DNA from: Motiliproteus sp041586735
GTDB lineage: Bacteria; Pseudomonadota; Gammaproteobacteria; Pseudomonadales; Balneatricaceae
Direction: 5' to 3'
Length of the DNA stretch: 64,000 nt
Assembly: GCA_041586735.1 (NCBI GenBank)
Contig: JBFGZQ010000007.1
Span: 62,001 to 126,000, forward strand
Shown piece after piece: positions 8,936 through 17,643 of the stretch. The notes under the pieces were generated by a model. It was not told the DNA's origin, searched no databases, and saw nothing but the letters and a program-made list of their open reading frames with translations. Position 1 is the stretch's first letter. Each line of letters opens with the position of its first letter. The position numbers and the translations under genes are program-made.

Positions 8936-10120
8936 CTATTCGTCGGCGACCAAGATTTTAATCAGTTTTGAAATTACACCGACAATCAGGCTTGCCTCGC
9001 TGTCGCTTAAAATCAACGGCGGCAGCAATCTGACTATCCTACCTTCTCCGGTGATGTTGATCAAAATACCTTTTACCTTGGCCAGGACCGCCAGTTCGTT
9101 GCAGGGCTGGTCTAGCTCGATACCAATCATCAGTCCCTTGCCGCGAATATCACGAATATAACTGGCGCCTTCGAACTCCTGCCGGAAGGCGTTGCGCATC
9201 CAGTCGCCCAGTTCGGCCGCACGTTCGCACAGCTGTTCCGTCTCTATCGTCTCGATAACCGCCAGTGCCGCAGCGCAAGCCAAGGGGTTGCCACCGAAGG
9301 TCGAGCCATGATTACCCGGTTGAAATACCTTGGCGGCCTCGCCTCGCGCCAGACAGGCACCAATCGGGAAGCCGTTTCCCAGTCCTTTGGCGGTGGTCAC
9401 GACATCGGGGAGGATGTCGCGTTGCTGATAGGCAAAGTAGCTGCCCGTTCGAGCATTGCCGGTCTGGACTTCATCGAGCATTAATAACCAGCCCTGTTGG
9501 TCGCAGATCTGGCGCAGTTGTTGGAGGTAGTTATCGGCGGGCACTTTAACCCCGCTTTCGCCTTGAATCGGTTCGACCAGAATGGCGATCACGCCGGCGT
9601 GCTGCTTGGCGATGTTCTCGATCGAGGCGATATCATCGAAGGGTGCGCGGATAAACCCCTCGACCAGCGGTTCGAAGCCCGCCTGGGCTTTACGGTTGCC
9701 GGTGGCGGTTAGGGTGGCCAGGGTGCGGCCGTGAAAGGCCTGTTCCATGACGATGATGGAGGGGTTGCTGATGCCGCGCTGGTGGCCGTAAAGCCGTGCT
9801 AGTTTGATGGCCGCCTCGTTGGCTTCGGCGCCTGAATTACAAAAAAAGGCACTCTCCATGTCGGCGACTGCGGTCAGCTTTTCGGCGAGTTGGGTCTGCA
9901 ACGGGATGCTATAGAGGTTGGAGGTATGCATCAGGGCCGCTGCTTGGGTGCAGATGGCCTGCGTCACCTTGGGGTGAGCATGACCCAGCCCGCAGACGGC
10001 AATGCCGCTCAGTGCATCAAGGAATTTGTTGCCTTGATTATCATATAGCCACGCACCTTGCCCACGTTCGAACGCGACCGAAAGTCTGGCGTAATTGTTC
10101 ATCAGCGGCGTTGTGGCCAT
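8936..10120 (-). CDS. argD: Acetylornithine aminotransferase
   Basis: PLP enzyme converting N-acetylglutamate semialdehyde to N-acetylornithine; family members often also act in lysine synthesis. The class III aminotransferase core is clear: NSGAEANEAAIKLAR, FHGRTLATLTATG, LMLDEVQTGNARTG and the PLP lysine in TTAKGLGNGFPIGA. The 394 aa is standard. The ATG at 10120 has TAGGAG seven bases before it. It is first in a likely argD-argF unit and divergent from grxD. Confidence 0.96.
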   Translation of the reverse strand: MATTPLMNNYARLSVAFERGQGAWLYDNQGNKFLDALSGIAVCGLGHAHPKVTQAICTQAAALMHTSNLYSIPLQTQLAEKLTAVADMESAFFCNSGAEANEAAIKLARLYGHQRGISNPSIIVMEQAFHGRTLATLTATGNRKAQAGFEPLVEGFIRAPFDDIASIENIAKQHAGVIAILVEPIQGESGVKVPADNYLQQLRQICDQQGWLLMLDEVQTGNARTGSYFAYQQRDILPDVVTTAKGLGNGFPIGACLARGEAAKVFQPGNHGSTFGGNPLACAAALAVIETIETEQLCERAAELGDWMRNAFRQEFEGASYIRDIRGKGLMIGIELDQPCNELAVLAKVKGILINITGEGRIVRLLPPLILSDSEASLIVGVISKLIKILVADE

Positions 10121-10446
10121 GGTTATTGCTCCTATACAGCCTGCTAAGAGAGGGTGAGTCCATACAAAAGGTGCAGATTCTAGTGACTGGCCCGCACCTA
10201 AGCAACCACCACCGAGGCGCTTGTTCGGCCTTTCAGGGTCGGGCGTCGGATCGACTGGTCTGAATTCGGCTTCAGTATAGACATTCGTCGTCTAGTTACT
10301 GCTGGGCGCTAAAATAAATTGACATATAGCCTGACAAAAACACTCGGGTTTGGATATAATCTCCGTATCCGATGCACAAGCGGCTTTATTGTAGATCGAT
10401 TTAGCGTTTGTGTAGCAAGATTCTAACCCTGTTATAGGTAAGCAGC
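10121..10446. other. 326-bp divergent intergenic region, argD / grxD
   Basis: No gene is seen. The right half holds the strong grxD promoter listed separately. The left half must carry the argD promoter, but I cannot identify it or an ArgR box with confidence. Confidence 0.6.
10331..10360 (+). promoter_or_regulatory. Predicted sigma70 promoter of grxD
   Basis: CTGACA at 10331-10336 (five of six to TTGACA) and a perfect TATAAT at 10355-10360 with 18-bp spacing. The expected start of transcription is about 80 bases before the grxD ATG. A perfect TTGACA at 10319 is too far away to pair with this -10 box. Confidence 0.75.
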
Positions 10447-10791
10447 ATGACATCCGTTGTTGAGACGATAAAAGAGCAGATCGAAAAAAATCCAATTCTA
10501 CTGTACATGAAGGGCACGCCTAAGTTCCCTCAGTGTGGTTTCTCTTCGAAAACTGTAGAGGCGCTGATGGGTTGTGGTGAGCGTTTTGCTTTCGTCAATA
10601 TTTTGGATAATCCAGAGATTCGTGCCGAACTACCCAAATATGCTAACTGGCCAACGTTCCCACAACTCTGGGTTGAGGGTGAGCTGGTCGGCGGCTGCGA
10701 TATCGTCGTGGAGATGGCTGCTAATGGTGAGCTGGAGGCCTTGGTTAAGGCGGCTGCAGCACGGATCGAATCGAGCGAATCGAGCGAATAG
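10447..10791 (+). CDS. grxD: Monothiol glutaredoxin, Grx4 type
   Basis: Binds and delivers [2Fe-2S] clusters with glutathione, often together with BolA-type partners. The monothiol site CGFS is at 30-33, preceded by MKGTPKFPQ at 21-29, and the glutathione-binding segments WPTFPQLW and GGCDIV follow. The 114 aa is usual. The C-terminus carries a duplicated nonanucleotide (GAATCGAGC at 10768 and 10777) that encodes the ESSESSE tail, absent from typical homologues. It is followed by a peroxiredoxin, matching the redox neighbourhood known from Pseudomonas, although bfd and bfrB are not here. Confidence 0.96.
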   Translation: MTSVVETIKEQIEKNPILLYMKGTPKFPQCGFSSKTVEALMGCGERFAFVNILDNPEIRAELPKYANWPTFPQLWVEGELVGGCDIVVEMAANGELEALVKAAAARIESSESSE

Positions 10792-10879
10792 AGGCTAAGG
10801 GGGTTTTTCATCCTGTCGCTGGGCGGAGTGGAAGACCTTGTCTATATATTCAACGTGACTTTATTTGGAGAACATAGCG

Positions 10880-11482
10880 ATGGGCGTACTCGTAGGTAAG
10901 CAAGCTCCGGACTTTACTGTATCAGCGGTACTGGGCGATGGTTCAATAGTTGATGACTTCAATCTACAGCAGGCGATCAAGGGTAAGTACGGTTTAGTAT
11001 TCTTTTACCCGCTAGATTTCACCTTTGTCTGCCCTTCAGAGTTGATCGCTCTGGATCATCGCATCGAGGCTTTCAAAGAGCGCAATGTGGAAGTGATCGC
11101 GGTATCGATCGATTCGCATTTTACCCATAACGCATGGCGTAATACGGCGATCAATGATGGCGGTATTGGTGCGGTGAAGTACACGATGGCAGCCGATATG
11201 ACGCACAGCATCTGCAAGGCTTACGATGTTGAGTCTGAAGGTGGCGTTGCCTTCCGTGGCGCATTCCTCATCGATGACAAGGGTGTTGTGCGTTCGCAGA
11301 TCGTCAACGACCTGCCTCTGGGGCGTAATATGGAAGAGTTGTTGCGCTTGGTTGATGCGCTGCAGTTCCACGAAGAGCACGGTGAAGTGTGCCCGGCTGG
11401 CTGGCAGAAAGGTGACAAGGGTATGAATGCGTCCCCCGATGGTGTAGCCCAGTACCTGACCGATAACGCCGCTAAGCTATAA
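10880..11482 (+). CDS. Typical 2-Cys peroxiredoxin (AhpC/TsaA)
   Basis: Thiol peroxidase reducing hydrogen peroxide, alkyl hydroperoxides and possibly peroxynitrite in the cytoplasm. The peroxidatic cysteine is C51 in DFTFVCPSEL, and the resolving cysteine is C171 in HGEVCPAGW. The arginine of the active site falls in FRGAFLID. I place the start at ATG 10880, because GGAG at 10867-10870 is correctly spaced for it; a TTG five codons upstream also gives an open frame. Length is then 200 aa, as usual. It is followed by a bidirectional terminator shared with rnt. Confidence 0.95.
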   Translation: MGVLVGKQAPDFTVSAVLGDGSIVDDFNLQQAIKGKYGLVFFYPLDFTFVCPSELIALDHRIEAFKERNVEVIAVSIDSHFTHNAWRNTAINDGGIGAVKYTMAADMTHSICKAYDVESEGGVAFRGAFLIDDKGVVRSQIVNDLPLGRNMEELLRLVDALQFHEEHGEVCPAGWQKGDKGMNASPDGVAQYLTDNAAKL

Positions 11483-11513
11483 GCGTCTCTTAACTAGACG
11501 TTAACAGCCGGCA

Positions 11514-11567
11514 TAAAAAAACCGCCATCGGCCGCGATATTAAGCGTGGCTGATGGCGGTTTTTTTT
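11514..11567. terminator. Bidirectional terminator between peroxiredoxin and rnt
   Basis: ACCGCCATC at 11521-11529 pairs with GATGGCGGT at 11552-11560, flanked by an A-run on the left and an eight-base T-run on the right. It therefore works for both converging genes. The rnt stop codon TAA (11566-11568) lies inside the end of the T-run. Confidence 0.92.
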
Positions 11568-12231
11568 AGTCTAGGTAGTCTTGCTGATCTCTGATGACCA
11601 TGTCCCAGCCTCCTAGCTCTTTCCAGCGGTTAACGATTAGGCAGAAGAGCTCGGCGGTGCGTTCGGTATCGTAGGCGGCAGAATGGGCCTGACGGTTGTC
11701 GAAATCAATACTGGCCACTTCGCAGGCACGAGCCAGAACGGTTTGACCGAAAGCAAGCCCTGCCAGGGTGGCGGTATCGAAGCAGGAGAACGGGTGGAAT
11801 GGGTTGCGTTTAACCCCGGTTCGTTCACAGGCTGCGTTGAGGAAACTCAGATCAAACGCGGCATTGTGTCCGACCAGGATGGCGCGTTTGCAGCCGTGCG
11901 CCTTGATCGCTTTGCGTATCGGTTTAAAGATCCGTTCTAGTGCGACGGTCTCATCTTCGGCCATCCGCAGCGCGCTGAAGGGGTCGATGCCGGTAAAATC
12001 CAGCGCCGCTTTTTCCAGATTAGCGCCTTCGAAAGGGGTGACGTTGCAGGCTACCGACTGATCCGCAATGAGCTGCCCGTCATCGTCCATGGTGAGCAAC
12101 GCGGCAGCTACCTCCAGTAGGGCGTCGGTCTGCGGGTTGAATCCAGCGGTTTCAACATCGATCACCACCGGCAGATAGCCTCGGAAGCGCTCGGACATCA
12201 GTTGAGCAATTGGAGATAAACGATTGGACAC
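11566..12231 (-). CDS. rnt: Ribonuclease T
   Basis: DEDD-family 3'-5' exoribonuclease that trims the CCA ends of tRNA (end turnover) and matures stable RNAs. The exonuclease motifs are VVIDVETAGF (D25, E27), GHNAAFDLSFLN and SAAYDTERTAELF, which carry the remaining acidic and histidine ligands. The length of 221 aa matches Pseudomonas RNase T. It lies 24 bases after pyrC on the same strand, so pyrC-rnt form one unit, an arrangement conserved in Pseudomonas. Confidence 0.95.
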   Translation of the reverse strand: MSNRLSPIAQLMSERFRGYLPVVIDVETAGFNPQTDALLEVAAALLTMDDDGQLIADQSVACNVTPFEGANLEKAALDFTGIDPFSALRMAEDETVALERIFKPIRKAIKAHGCKRAILVGHNAAFDLSFLNAACERTGVKRNPFHPFSCFDTATLAGLAFGQTVLARACEVASIDFDNRQAHSAAYDTERTAELFCLIVNRWKELGGWDMVIRDQQDYLD

Positions 12232-12255
12232 TACGGCTTCCTTGTCAGGAATGAA

Positions 12256-13293
12256 TTAAGCGCTGACGACCTGCCAGGCAAGGGTTTCTCCGGCACGCAG
12301 CGGCACGATAGTTTGGCTGCCAAAGCTGAGTTGTGACTGCTGGGTCCAGCTGCGTTTTTCGAGGATGATAGTCTCTGCGTGGCGCGCTAAGCCATAGAAA
12401 TCTGAGCCATAGAATGAGGCGAAGGCTTCCAGTTTGTCGAGTGCCCCCATCATCTCAAAGGCTTCGGCATAGAGCTCGATCGCCGAGCTGGCGCTGTAGC
12501 AGCCCGCACAGCCGCAGGCGTTCTCTTTGGCAGATCGGGCGTGGGGGGCGGAGTCGGTACCGAGGAAGAATTTTGGGCTACCCGAGGTCGCAGCGTCTAG
12601 CAGCGCGCGCTGGTGAAGGTTGTGTTTTAAAATAGGCAGGCAGTACAGATGCGGCTTAATTCCGCCGACCAGCATATGGTTACGATTGTAGAGCAGGTGT
12701 TGTGGGGTGATAGTAGCGGCGACGTTACTGGTTGCACCGCTGACAAACGCTACCGCGTCCTGGGTGGTGATGTGCTCCATGACGACTCTGAGCTTCGGGA
12801 AACGCTCTACTATCGGTTGTAGTTGGCGCTCGATAAAGATTTTTTCACGCTCGAAGATGTCGATGTCGGCATGGGTGACCTCACCGTGCACGAGCAGCGG
12901 CAGACCGATCTCTTCCATGATGGCTAGGTTGTCATAGCTGTTTTCGAGGGTAGAGATACCGGCATCGGAGTTGGTGGTCGCTCCGGCCGGATAGAGTTTC
13001 ACGGCGTGGACATGCGCTGATAGTTGCGCCGCTTTAAGCTCCTCGGCGCGGGTGCTGTCCGTCAGGTACAGGGTCATCAGTGGCTCAAAGCTACGGCTGC
13101 TGGGCATGCAGGCGAGGATGCGCTGCTGATAGGCCAGCGCCTGTGCGGTGGTGGTGACTGGCGGTACCAGATTGGGCATAACAATCGCACGACCAAAATA
13201 GCGCGCCATATCGGCGACGGTATCTTTGAGAACATCACCATCGCGTAGGTGAACATGCCAGTCGTCGGGGCGGGTGATTTCGAGACGTTGCAT
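12256..13293 (-). CDS. pyrC: Dihydroorotase
   Basis: Zinc amidohydrolase cyclising carbamoyl aspartate to dihydroorotate in pyrimidine synthesis. The metal motif HVHLRDG starts at residue 13, the carboxylated lysine is K99 in VKLYPAGATTNS, and further ligands lie in HGEVTH and EHITT. I choose ATG 13293 because GAGGAA stands six bases upstream, which gives 345 aa, close to E. coli PyrC; a start four codons earlier has no such site. It is divergent from argG and precedes rnt. Confidence 0.96.
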   Translation of the reverse strand: MQRLEITRPDDWHVHLRDGDVLKDTVADMARYFGRAIVMPNLVPPVTTTAQALAYQQRILACMPSSRSFEPLMTLYLTDSTRAEELKAAQLSAHVHAVKLYPAGATTNSDAGISTLENSYDNLAIMEEIGLPLLVHGEVTHADIDIFEREKIFIERQLQPIVERFPKLRVVMEHITTQDAVAFVSGATSNVAATITPQHLLYNRNHMLVGGIKPHLYCLPILKHNLHQRALLDAATSGSPKFFLGTDSAPHARSAKENACGCAGCYSASSAIELYAEAFEMMGALDKLEAFASFYGSDFYGLARHAETIILEKRSWTQQSQLSFGSQTIVPLRAGETLAWQVVSA

Positions 13294-13669
13294 GGTGTTC
13301 CTCATTGGAGTGGCGGTGGCTGGGCGCTGATTTTATCAGTCGCCGAGCGCCCCGACCAGCCGTTATGTTGCCGTTCTCAGGGGCCAGGCAGTGCAAATCC
13401 ATGTCGGAGTGAGTGTTATCCGCTGGGGGCGAATAAACGCAGCAAGCATAGGGCGGGTAATCGACCCGTCACTCTGCGCTGGGAGCGAGAAGGGTAACGC
13501 CAGTCCTGCTAGCATTGGCTTTTCAGCAGGATAGTGATGATTCAGTTGGGACTGTGGTTTCGGCTGAAGTTTTTGCGTGTATAATTCTGCGATTGTACTG
13601 AATGGGCCGATGTTGGGCTCGATTGTCGTTGCTCTGGTTGTCGGTAGCGACGTTAAGGCGGAGTGAGTA
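13294..13669. other. 376-bp divergent intergenic region, pyrC / argG
   Basis: No gene is seen. A perfect TATAAT at 13580-13585 lies about 85 bases before argG and is its likely -10 box; the -35 region (around 13557-13562) is poor, suggesting activator dependence or extended -10 use. I could not identify a pyrimidine attenuator or PurR box in front of pyrC. Confidence 0.55.
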
Positions 13670-14893
13670 ATGTCTGATATTAAGAAAGTGGTGTTGGCCT
13701 ATTCCGGAGGTTTGGATACTTCGGTCATCGTTAAGTGGCTACAAGAAACCTATAACTGTGAAGTGGTGACCTTTACCGCTGATCTGGGTCAGGGTGAAGA
13801 GGTCGAACCCGCGCGTGCCAAAGCGCAAGCGCTGGGTGTGAATGAGATCTACATCGAAGATCTTCGTGAAGAGTTTGTGCGCGATTTTGTCTTCCCGATG
13901 TTCCGTGCCAATGCCATCTATGAGGGCGAGTATCTGCTGGGCACCTCTATTGCGCGGCCATTAATTGCCAAACGCTTGATCGAAATTGCTAATGAGACCG
14001 GCGCCGATGCGATCTCTCATGGCGCTACCGGTAAGGGTAATGACCAGGTGCGCTTTGAGCTGGGCGCGTACGCGCTCAAGCCTGGGGTTAAGGTTATCGC
14101 GCCTTGGCGTGAATGGGATCTCACCTCGCGTGACACGCTGATGGCGTACTGCGAACAGCACGGCATTGAGGTCGACTTTAAGAAGGGTAAGAAGTCTCCC
14201 TACTCTATGGATGCCAACCTGTTGCATATCTCCTATGAAGGTGGGGTGCTGGAAGATACCTGGAGCGAAGCCGAAACAGATATGTGGCGCTGGAGTGTTG
14301 CTCCTGAACAGGCCCCTGATGAGCCTACCTATATCGAACTGACCTATCAGCGTGGTGACATCGTCGCCATCGATGGCAAACCGATGAGTCCTGCGACGGT
14401 GCTGGAATACCTCAACAAAGTGGGCGGTGATAACGGCATTGGCCGTCTGGATATCGTCGAAAACCGTTTTGTGGGAATGAAATCCCGCGGCTGTTATGAG
14501 ACTCCCGGCGGTACTATCATGATGCGCGCGCACCGGGCTATCGAGTCTATCACCCTGGATCGCGAAGTCGCGCACCTCAAAGATGAGCTGATGCCACGTT
14601 ACGCCGAGATTATCTATAATGGTTTTTGGTGGACCGAAGAGCGCAAGATGCTGCAAACCATGATCGATTACTCGCAGCGTAATGTGAACGGCTTGGTACG
14701 CTTGAAGCTGTACAAAGGCAATGTCGATGTGGTGGGCCGTAGTTCCGAGGACAGCCTGTTTGATGCCGCTATTGCGACCTTTGAGGATGATGCGGGCGCA
14801 TACGATCAGAAAGATGCGGCTGGATTTATTAAACTCAATGCGCTGCGGATGCGGATCGCCGCTAGTAAGGGGCGTAGCCTGCTAAACGATTGA
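13670..14893 (+). CDS. argG: Argininosuccinate synthase
   Basis: Joins citrulline and aspartate with ATP in the penultimate step of arginine synthesis. The ATP pyrophosphatase loop SGGLDTS is at 12-18. ATGKGNDQVRFE, the citrulline/aspartate-binding part, follows near 118-129, and EGGVLED near 180-187 is also typical. Length 407 aa is standard. GCGGAG precedes the ATG. Together with argD and argF nearby, the window carries three of the arginine genes, separated by pyrC-rnt and the redox pair. Confidence 0.97.
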   Translation: MSDIKKVVLAYSGGLDTSVIVKWLQETYNCEVVTFTADLGQGEEVEPARAKAQALGVNEIYIEDLREEFVRDFVFPMFRANAIYEGEYLLGTSIARPLIAKRLIEIANETGADAISHGATGKGNDQVRFELGAYALKPGVKVIAPWREWDLTSRDTLMAYCEQHGIEVDFKKGKKSPYSMDANLLHISYEGGVLEDTWSEAETDMWRWSVAPEQAPDEPTYIELTYQRGDIVAIDGKPMSPATVLEYLNKVGGDNGIGRLDIVENRFVGMKSRGCYETPGGTIMMRAHRAIESITLDREVAHLKDELMPRYAEIIYNGFWWTEERKMLQTMIDYSQRNVNGLVRLKLYKGNVDVVGRSSEDSLFDAAIATFEDDAGAYDQKDAAGFIKLNALRMRIAASKGRSLLND

Positions 14894-15001
14894 TCTATGC
14901 CTGCCCAGCGCGATGATGGCGCTGTGATGACGATTAAAGGTGTAACCCCTTAGACGTGATCCAGGCTACGAGGCCGGGCAGGTCCTAGATGCGCAACAAC
15001 A

Positions 15002-15027
15002 AAGCCCTGAGATGTCAGGGCTTTTTT
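15002..15027 (+). terminator. Rho-independent terminator after argG
   Basis: AAGCCCTGA at 15002-15010 pairs perfectly with TCAGGGCTT at 15015-15023 around a four-base loop, and the right arm runs into a T-tract. It lies about 110 bases beyond the argG stop. Confidence 0.9.
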
Positions 15028-15124
15028 ATTGATCTAGACTTTTTATCTCTGAAGCGGGATTCGCGCTTGAGTGGTAAGAGGTTTTTGTTACTCTCGTAGA
15101 GTTAGTGTTATTGGACAGATCTGT

Positions 15125-16708
15125 ATGGGGGCTCTTCTCGCCGATAAGTCAGTGTTGATCGTCGCATCGAAGTTCGATGCGCTGGGCGCATTGCGGGCTC
15201 AGGTTAACGCGCTCGGTGCCACGGGTGTGCAGGTAGCATCGTCGGCAAATATGGCCTTAAGCATGATGCGGATGCTGTCCTTTGATATCTGTTTTATTGA
15301 AGCCTGGTTAGGCGATGGCGAGAAGAGCGGCTATCAGCTGATCGAGGAGGCTGTTCATGAAGGGCTTAAAAAAGCGGTCCATAGCCATGTGCTGATTCTT
15401 CCCGAGGGCAGTGCCGGGGCGGCTAATGATTCAGTTAGATACTTTGCCGAATCGTTTTTTGTTAAACCTATTGATCCTCAGCGGTTTGCCCGTCGGCTTG
15501 AGAAGCTGATGAAGCTCAAGCGGGCGATCAAACCTGCTGAGGAGTGGATGGATCAGGGGGATAAGGCTAAGGCGTTGCGGGTTATTGCGCAGTTGTTGGC
15601 TAAATTTCCGTCGCTGGCGACCTATCTGCATCGGCTGCAGGGGCGTCTGCTGCTGGATCTTGAACATTACCCTGACGCGGAGTCTCTTTTCCAGCGTCTC
15701 GCTACGGATCAAGGCCCCTCTTGGGCCTATATGGGGCTGGGGGTCAGTGCCTACCATCAAGGCCAGTATGCCGATGCTATGGCACATTTTAATCGGGTAT
15801 TGGAGCGCACTCCTGACAGCATCGAAGCCTTTGATGGGTTGTCGAAGCTGTATCGTGCTATCGGCCGTAATAGCGAGGCGCAGACGTTGCTGGAACGTGC
15901 GGTTAAGCTGCAGCCCTGTGCGCCGATATTACACTCTGGGTTGGGGGATCTGGCCTGCGAAAATAGTAACTGGACGGTCGCCATTGACGGATTTCGACAG
16001 GCAATAAAGTTTGCGCGGCACTCCTGTCATCAGCAGCAGCATAACTATTTTGGTCTGGCCCGCTGTCTGCAGACTCAGGTGTCGGTGCAGGGAGGTGCGA
16101 GCTCCTTAAAGGCCGGACAGGAGGCCATTCGAACCCTCGAGAGCGTGGTTTTTGAGTATCAGAAAGACCCGCTTATTCGGTTTAAGTCACGGCTGATGAC
16201 CTCGGAAACCTATCGTCTGTCAGGTGATATGGATCGTGCCAATGTTACCGCCAAGGATGCCTTCGATGTCTACAAGCAGCTTGATGATAGGACTCAGGCT
16301 GAAGAGTTAGACAACCTGCTTGAAGGTGTTGAGGGTACCGTGCTGCAGGTCCCTGTAGCGGAGTTCAAGACCGGCTTCAATCGCCGGGTGTTGACGGAAA
16401 CCGAATGGGGGCGCAATACCGTTAAGGGTATGGGGTTGTACCGTAAGGCGCGTTTTGCAGAGGCGCTGGCCTGCTTTCTTAAGGCGTTGGATGCGCTGCC
16501 GAACAGCCCCAGTGTCCTGTTTAATCTGGTGCAGAGCGGCTATGGGTTGATTCAGCAGCAGCCACAGATGACTGTGGAGGTATTGAGGCTCTGCAACGAA
16601 AAGCTGCTCAACGTCAGTATTGGGGCGATGAATAGCAAGCAGCAGGAGCGGTTTCGGGCGCTGAGTTCCCGGCGTGCGTTACTGGCCGAACGCAAGAACG
16701 ATGCTTAG
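15125..16708 (+). CDS. TPR protein with a degenerate response-regulator receiver domain
   Basis: The N-terminal 120 residues have receiver-domain layout, ending in the conserved lysine of FFVKPID (K114), but the acidic pair at the end of strand 1 is replaced by A14-S15. The phosphoacceptor aspartate is E59 (FDICFIEAWL). The domain is therefore unlikely to be phosphorylated and may be locked, since Glu can mimic phospho-Asp. From about residue 135 to 500 the protein is helical with tetratricopeptide repeats (for example WAYMGLGVSAYHQGQYADAM). No output DNA-binding domain is seen. ATG 15125 puts the fold at the usual distance; an open frame reaches back to GTG 15071, and neither has a strong ribosome site. 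Confidence 0.8.
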   Translation: MGALLADKSVLIVASKFDALGALRAQVNALGATGVQVASSANMALSMMRMLSFDICFIEAWLGDGEKSGYQLIEEAVHEGLKKAVHSHVLILPEGSAGAANDSVRYFAESFFVKPIDPQRFARRLEKLMKLKRAIKPAEEWMDQGDKAKALRVIAQLLAKFPSLATYLHRLQGRLLLDLEHYPDAESLFQRLATDQGPSWAYMGLGVSAYHQGQYADAMAHFNRVLERTPDSIEAFDGLSKLYRAIGRNSEAQTLLERAVKLQPCAPILHSGLGDLACENSNWTVAIDGFRQAIKFARHSCHQQQHNYFGLARCLQTQVSVQGGASSLKAGQEAIRTLESVVFEYQKDPLIRFKSRLMTSETYRLSGDMDRANVTAKDAFDVYKQLDDRTQAEELDNLLEGVEGTVLQVPVAEFKTGFNRRVLTETEWGRNTVKGMGLYRKARFAEALACFLKALDALPNSPSVLFNLVQSGYGLIQQQPQMTVEVLRLCNEKLLNVSIGAMNSKQQERFRALSSRRALLAERKNDA

Positions 16709-16766
16709 GGATGGGTTGGCCTGAGTTGCGACCTGATTAACGACATACATTGACAGGGGTTTGGAG

Positions 16767-17483
16767 ATGGCTAAGTTTCGATCGGTGGTCATACTGACCG
16801 GCGCCGGTACCTCTGCCGAGTCTGGCTTGCGTACCTTTCGTGCCAGTGATGGCTTGTGGGAGGATCATCGCATAGAAGATGTTGCCACCCCCGAAGGTTT
16901 CGTGCGCGATCCTGCGTTGGTGCATCAGTTTTATAATATGCGCCGCCAGCAGCTGCTGGATACCCTGACGCAACCCAATACGGCGCATCAGGCGCTGGCG
17001 GAGCTGGAATGTAAGCACGCGGGTGAGTTCTTGCTGGTGACTCAGAATGTCGATGACCTACATGAGCGTGCCGGATCGCGTCGACTCCTGCATATGCACG
17101 GCGAACTGCTTAAGGCCCGCTGTATCCGTAGTGAACAGGTATTTGAGATCCGCAGCGATATGAGCCCGCTGAGCCGTTGTCAATGTTGTGGAGAGCTTGG
17201 CAACTTGCGCCCTGATATCGTCTGGTTTGGTGAGCTGCCGATGGCCATGGAGCGTATCTACGCCGCCTTGCAAGGCTGTGATCTGTTTATCTCTATTGGC
17301 ACCTCCGGAACCGTCTACCCCGCCAATGGTTTTGTGCAGGAGGCCTTGGCTGCCGGCGCGCATACCGTGGAGTTAAATCTGCAGCCCTCGTTGCAAACAT
17401 CAGCATTTGCCGAGCAGATCTACGGTCCGGCCAGTGTGGTGGTGCCCGCGTATGTTCAGCGTTTGCTGGTCGATCTGCACTGA
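16767..17483 (+). CDS. cobB: NAD-dependent protein deacylase, sirtuin CobB type
   Basis: Removes acetyl and probably succinyl groups from protein lysines, using NAD+. The NAD site GAGTSAESG is at 12-20, QNVDDLHERAG at 93-103, and the catalytic histidine is H111 in HMHGEL. Y56 and R59 in FYNMRR are the pair that marks desuccinylase-type (class III) sirtuins. Zinc cysteines lie at 119 and in CQCC (138-141). ATG 16767 is preceded by AGGGG at seven bases; 238 aa. It is followed 160 bases on by ppnN, placing two enzymes of NAD and nucleotide salvage side by side. Confidence 0.93.
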   Translation: MAKFRSVVILTGAGTSAESGLRTFRASDGLWEDHRIEDVATPEGFVRDPALVHQFYNMRRQQLLDTLTQPNTAHQALAELECKHAGEFLLVTQNVDDLHERAGSRRLLHMHGELLKARCIRSEQVFEIRSDMSPLSRCQCCGELGNLRPDIVWFGELPMAMERIYAALQGCDLFISIGTSGTVYPANGFVQEALAAGAHTVELNLQPSLQTSAFAEQIYGPASVVVPAYVQRLLVDLH

Positions 17484-17643
17484 GGCGTAAAGGGTTGTAA
17501 GCCGATGTCGTCCGACGGCGGTTGTAATAACGACCATACTGTTGTTATCTATCTGATCTAAGCTGTTGTTATTGAGCCAGCTATTGAGCTAGCTAGCTAT
17601 TGATTCGGCTGTTGCTGTGATCGTTTTTTTAATGGAGGCTGTG

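Noticed and set aside
13961..14656. 231-aa minus-strand frame opposite argG
   Set aside because: Shadow of argG; no recognisable protein pattern.
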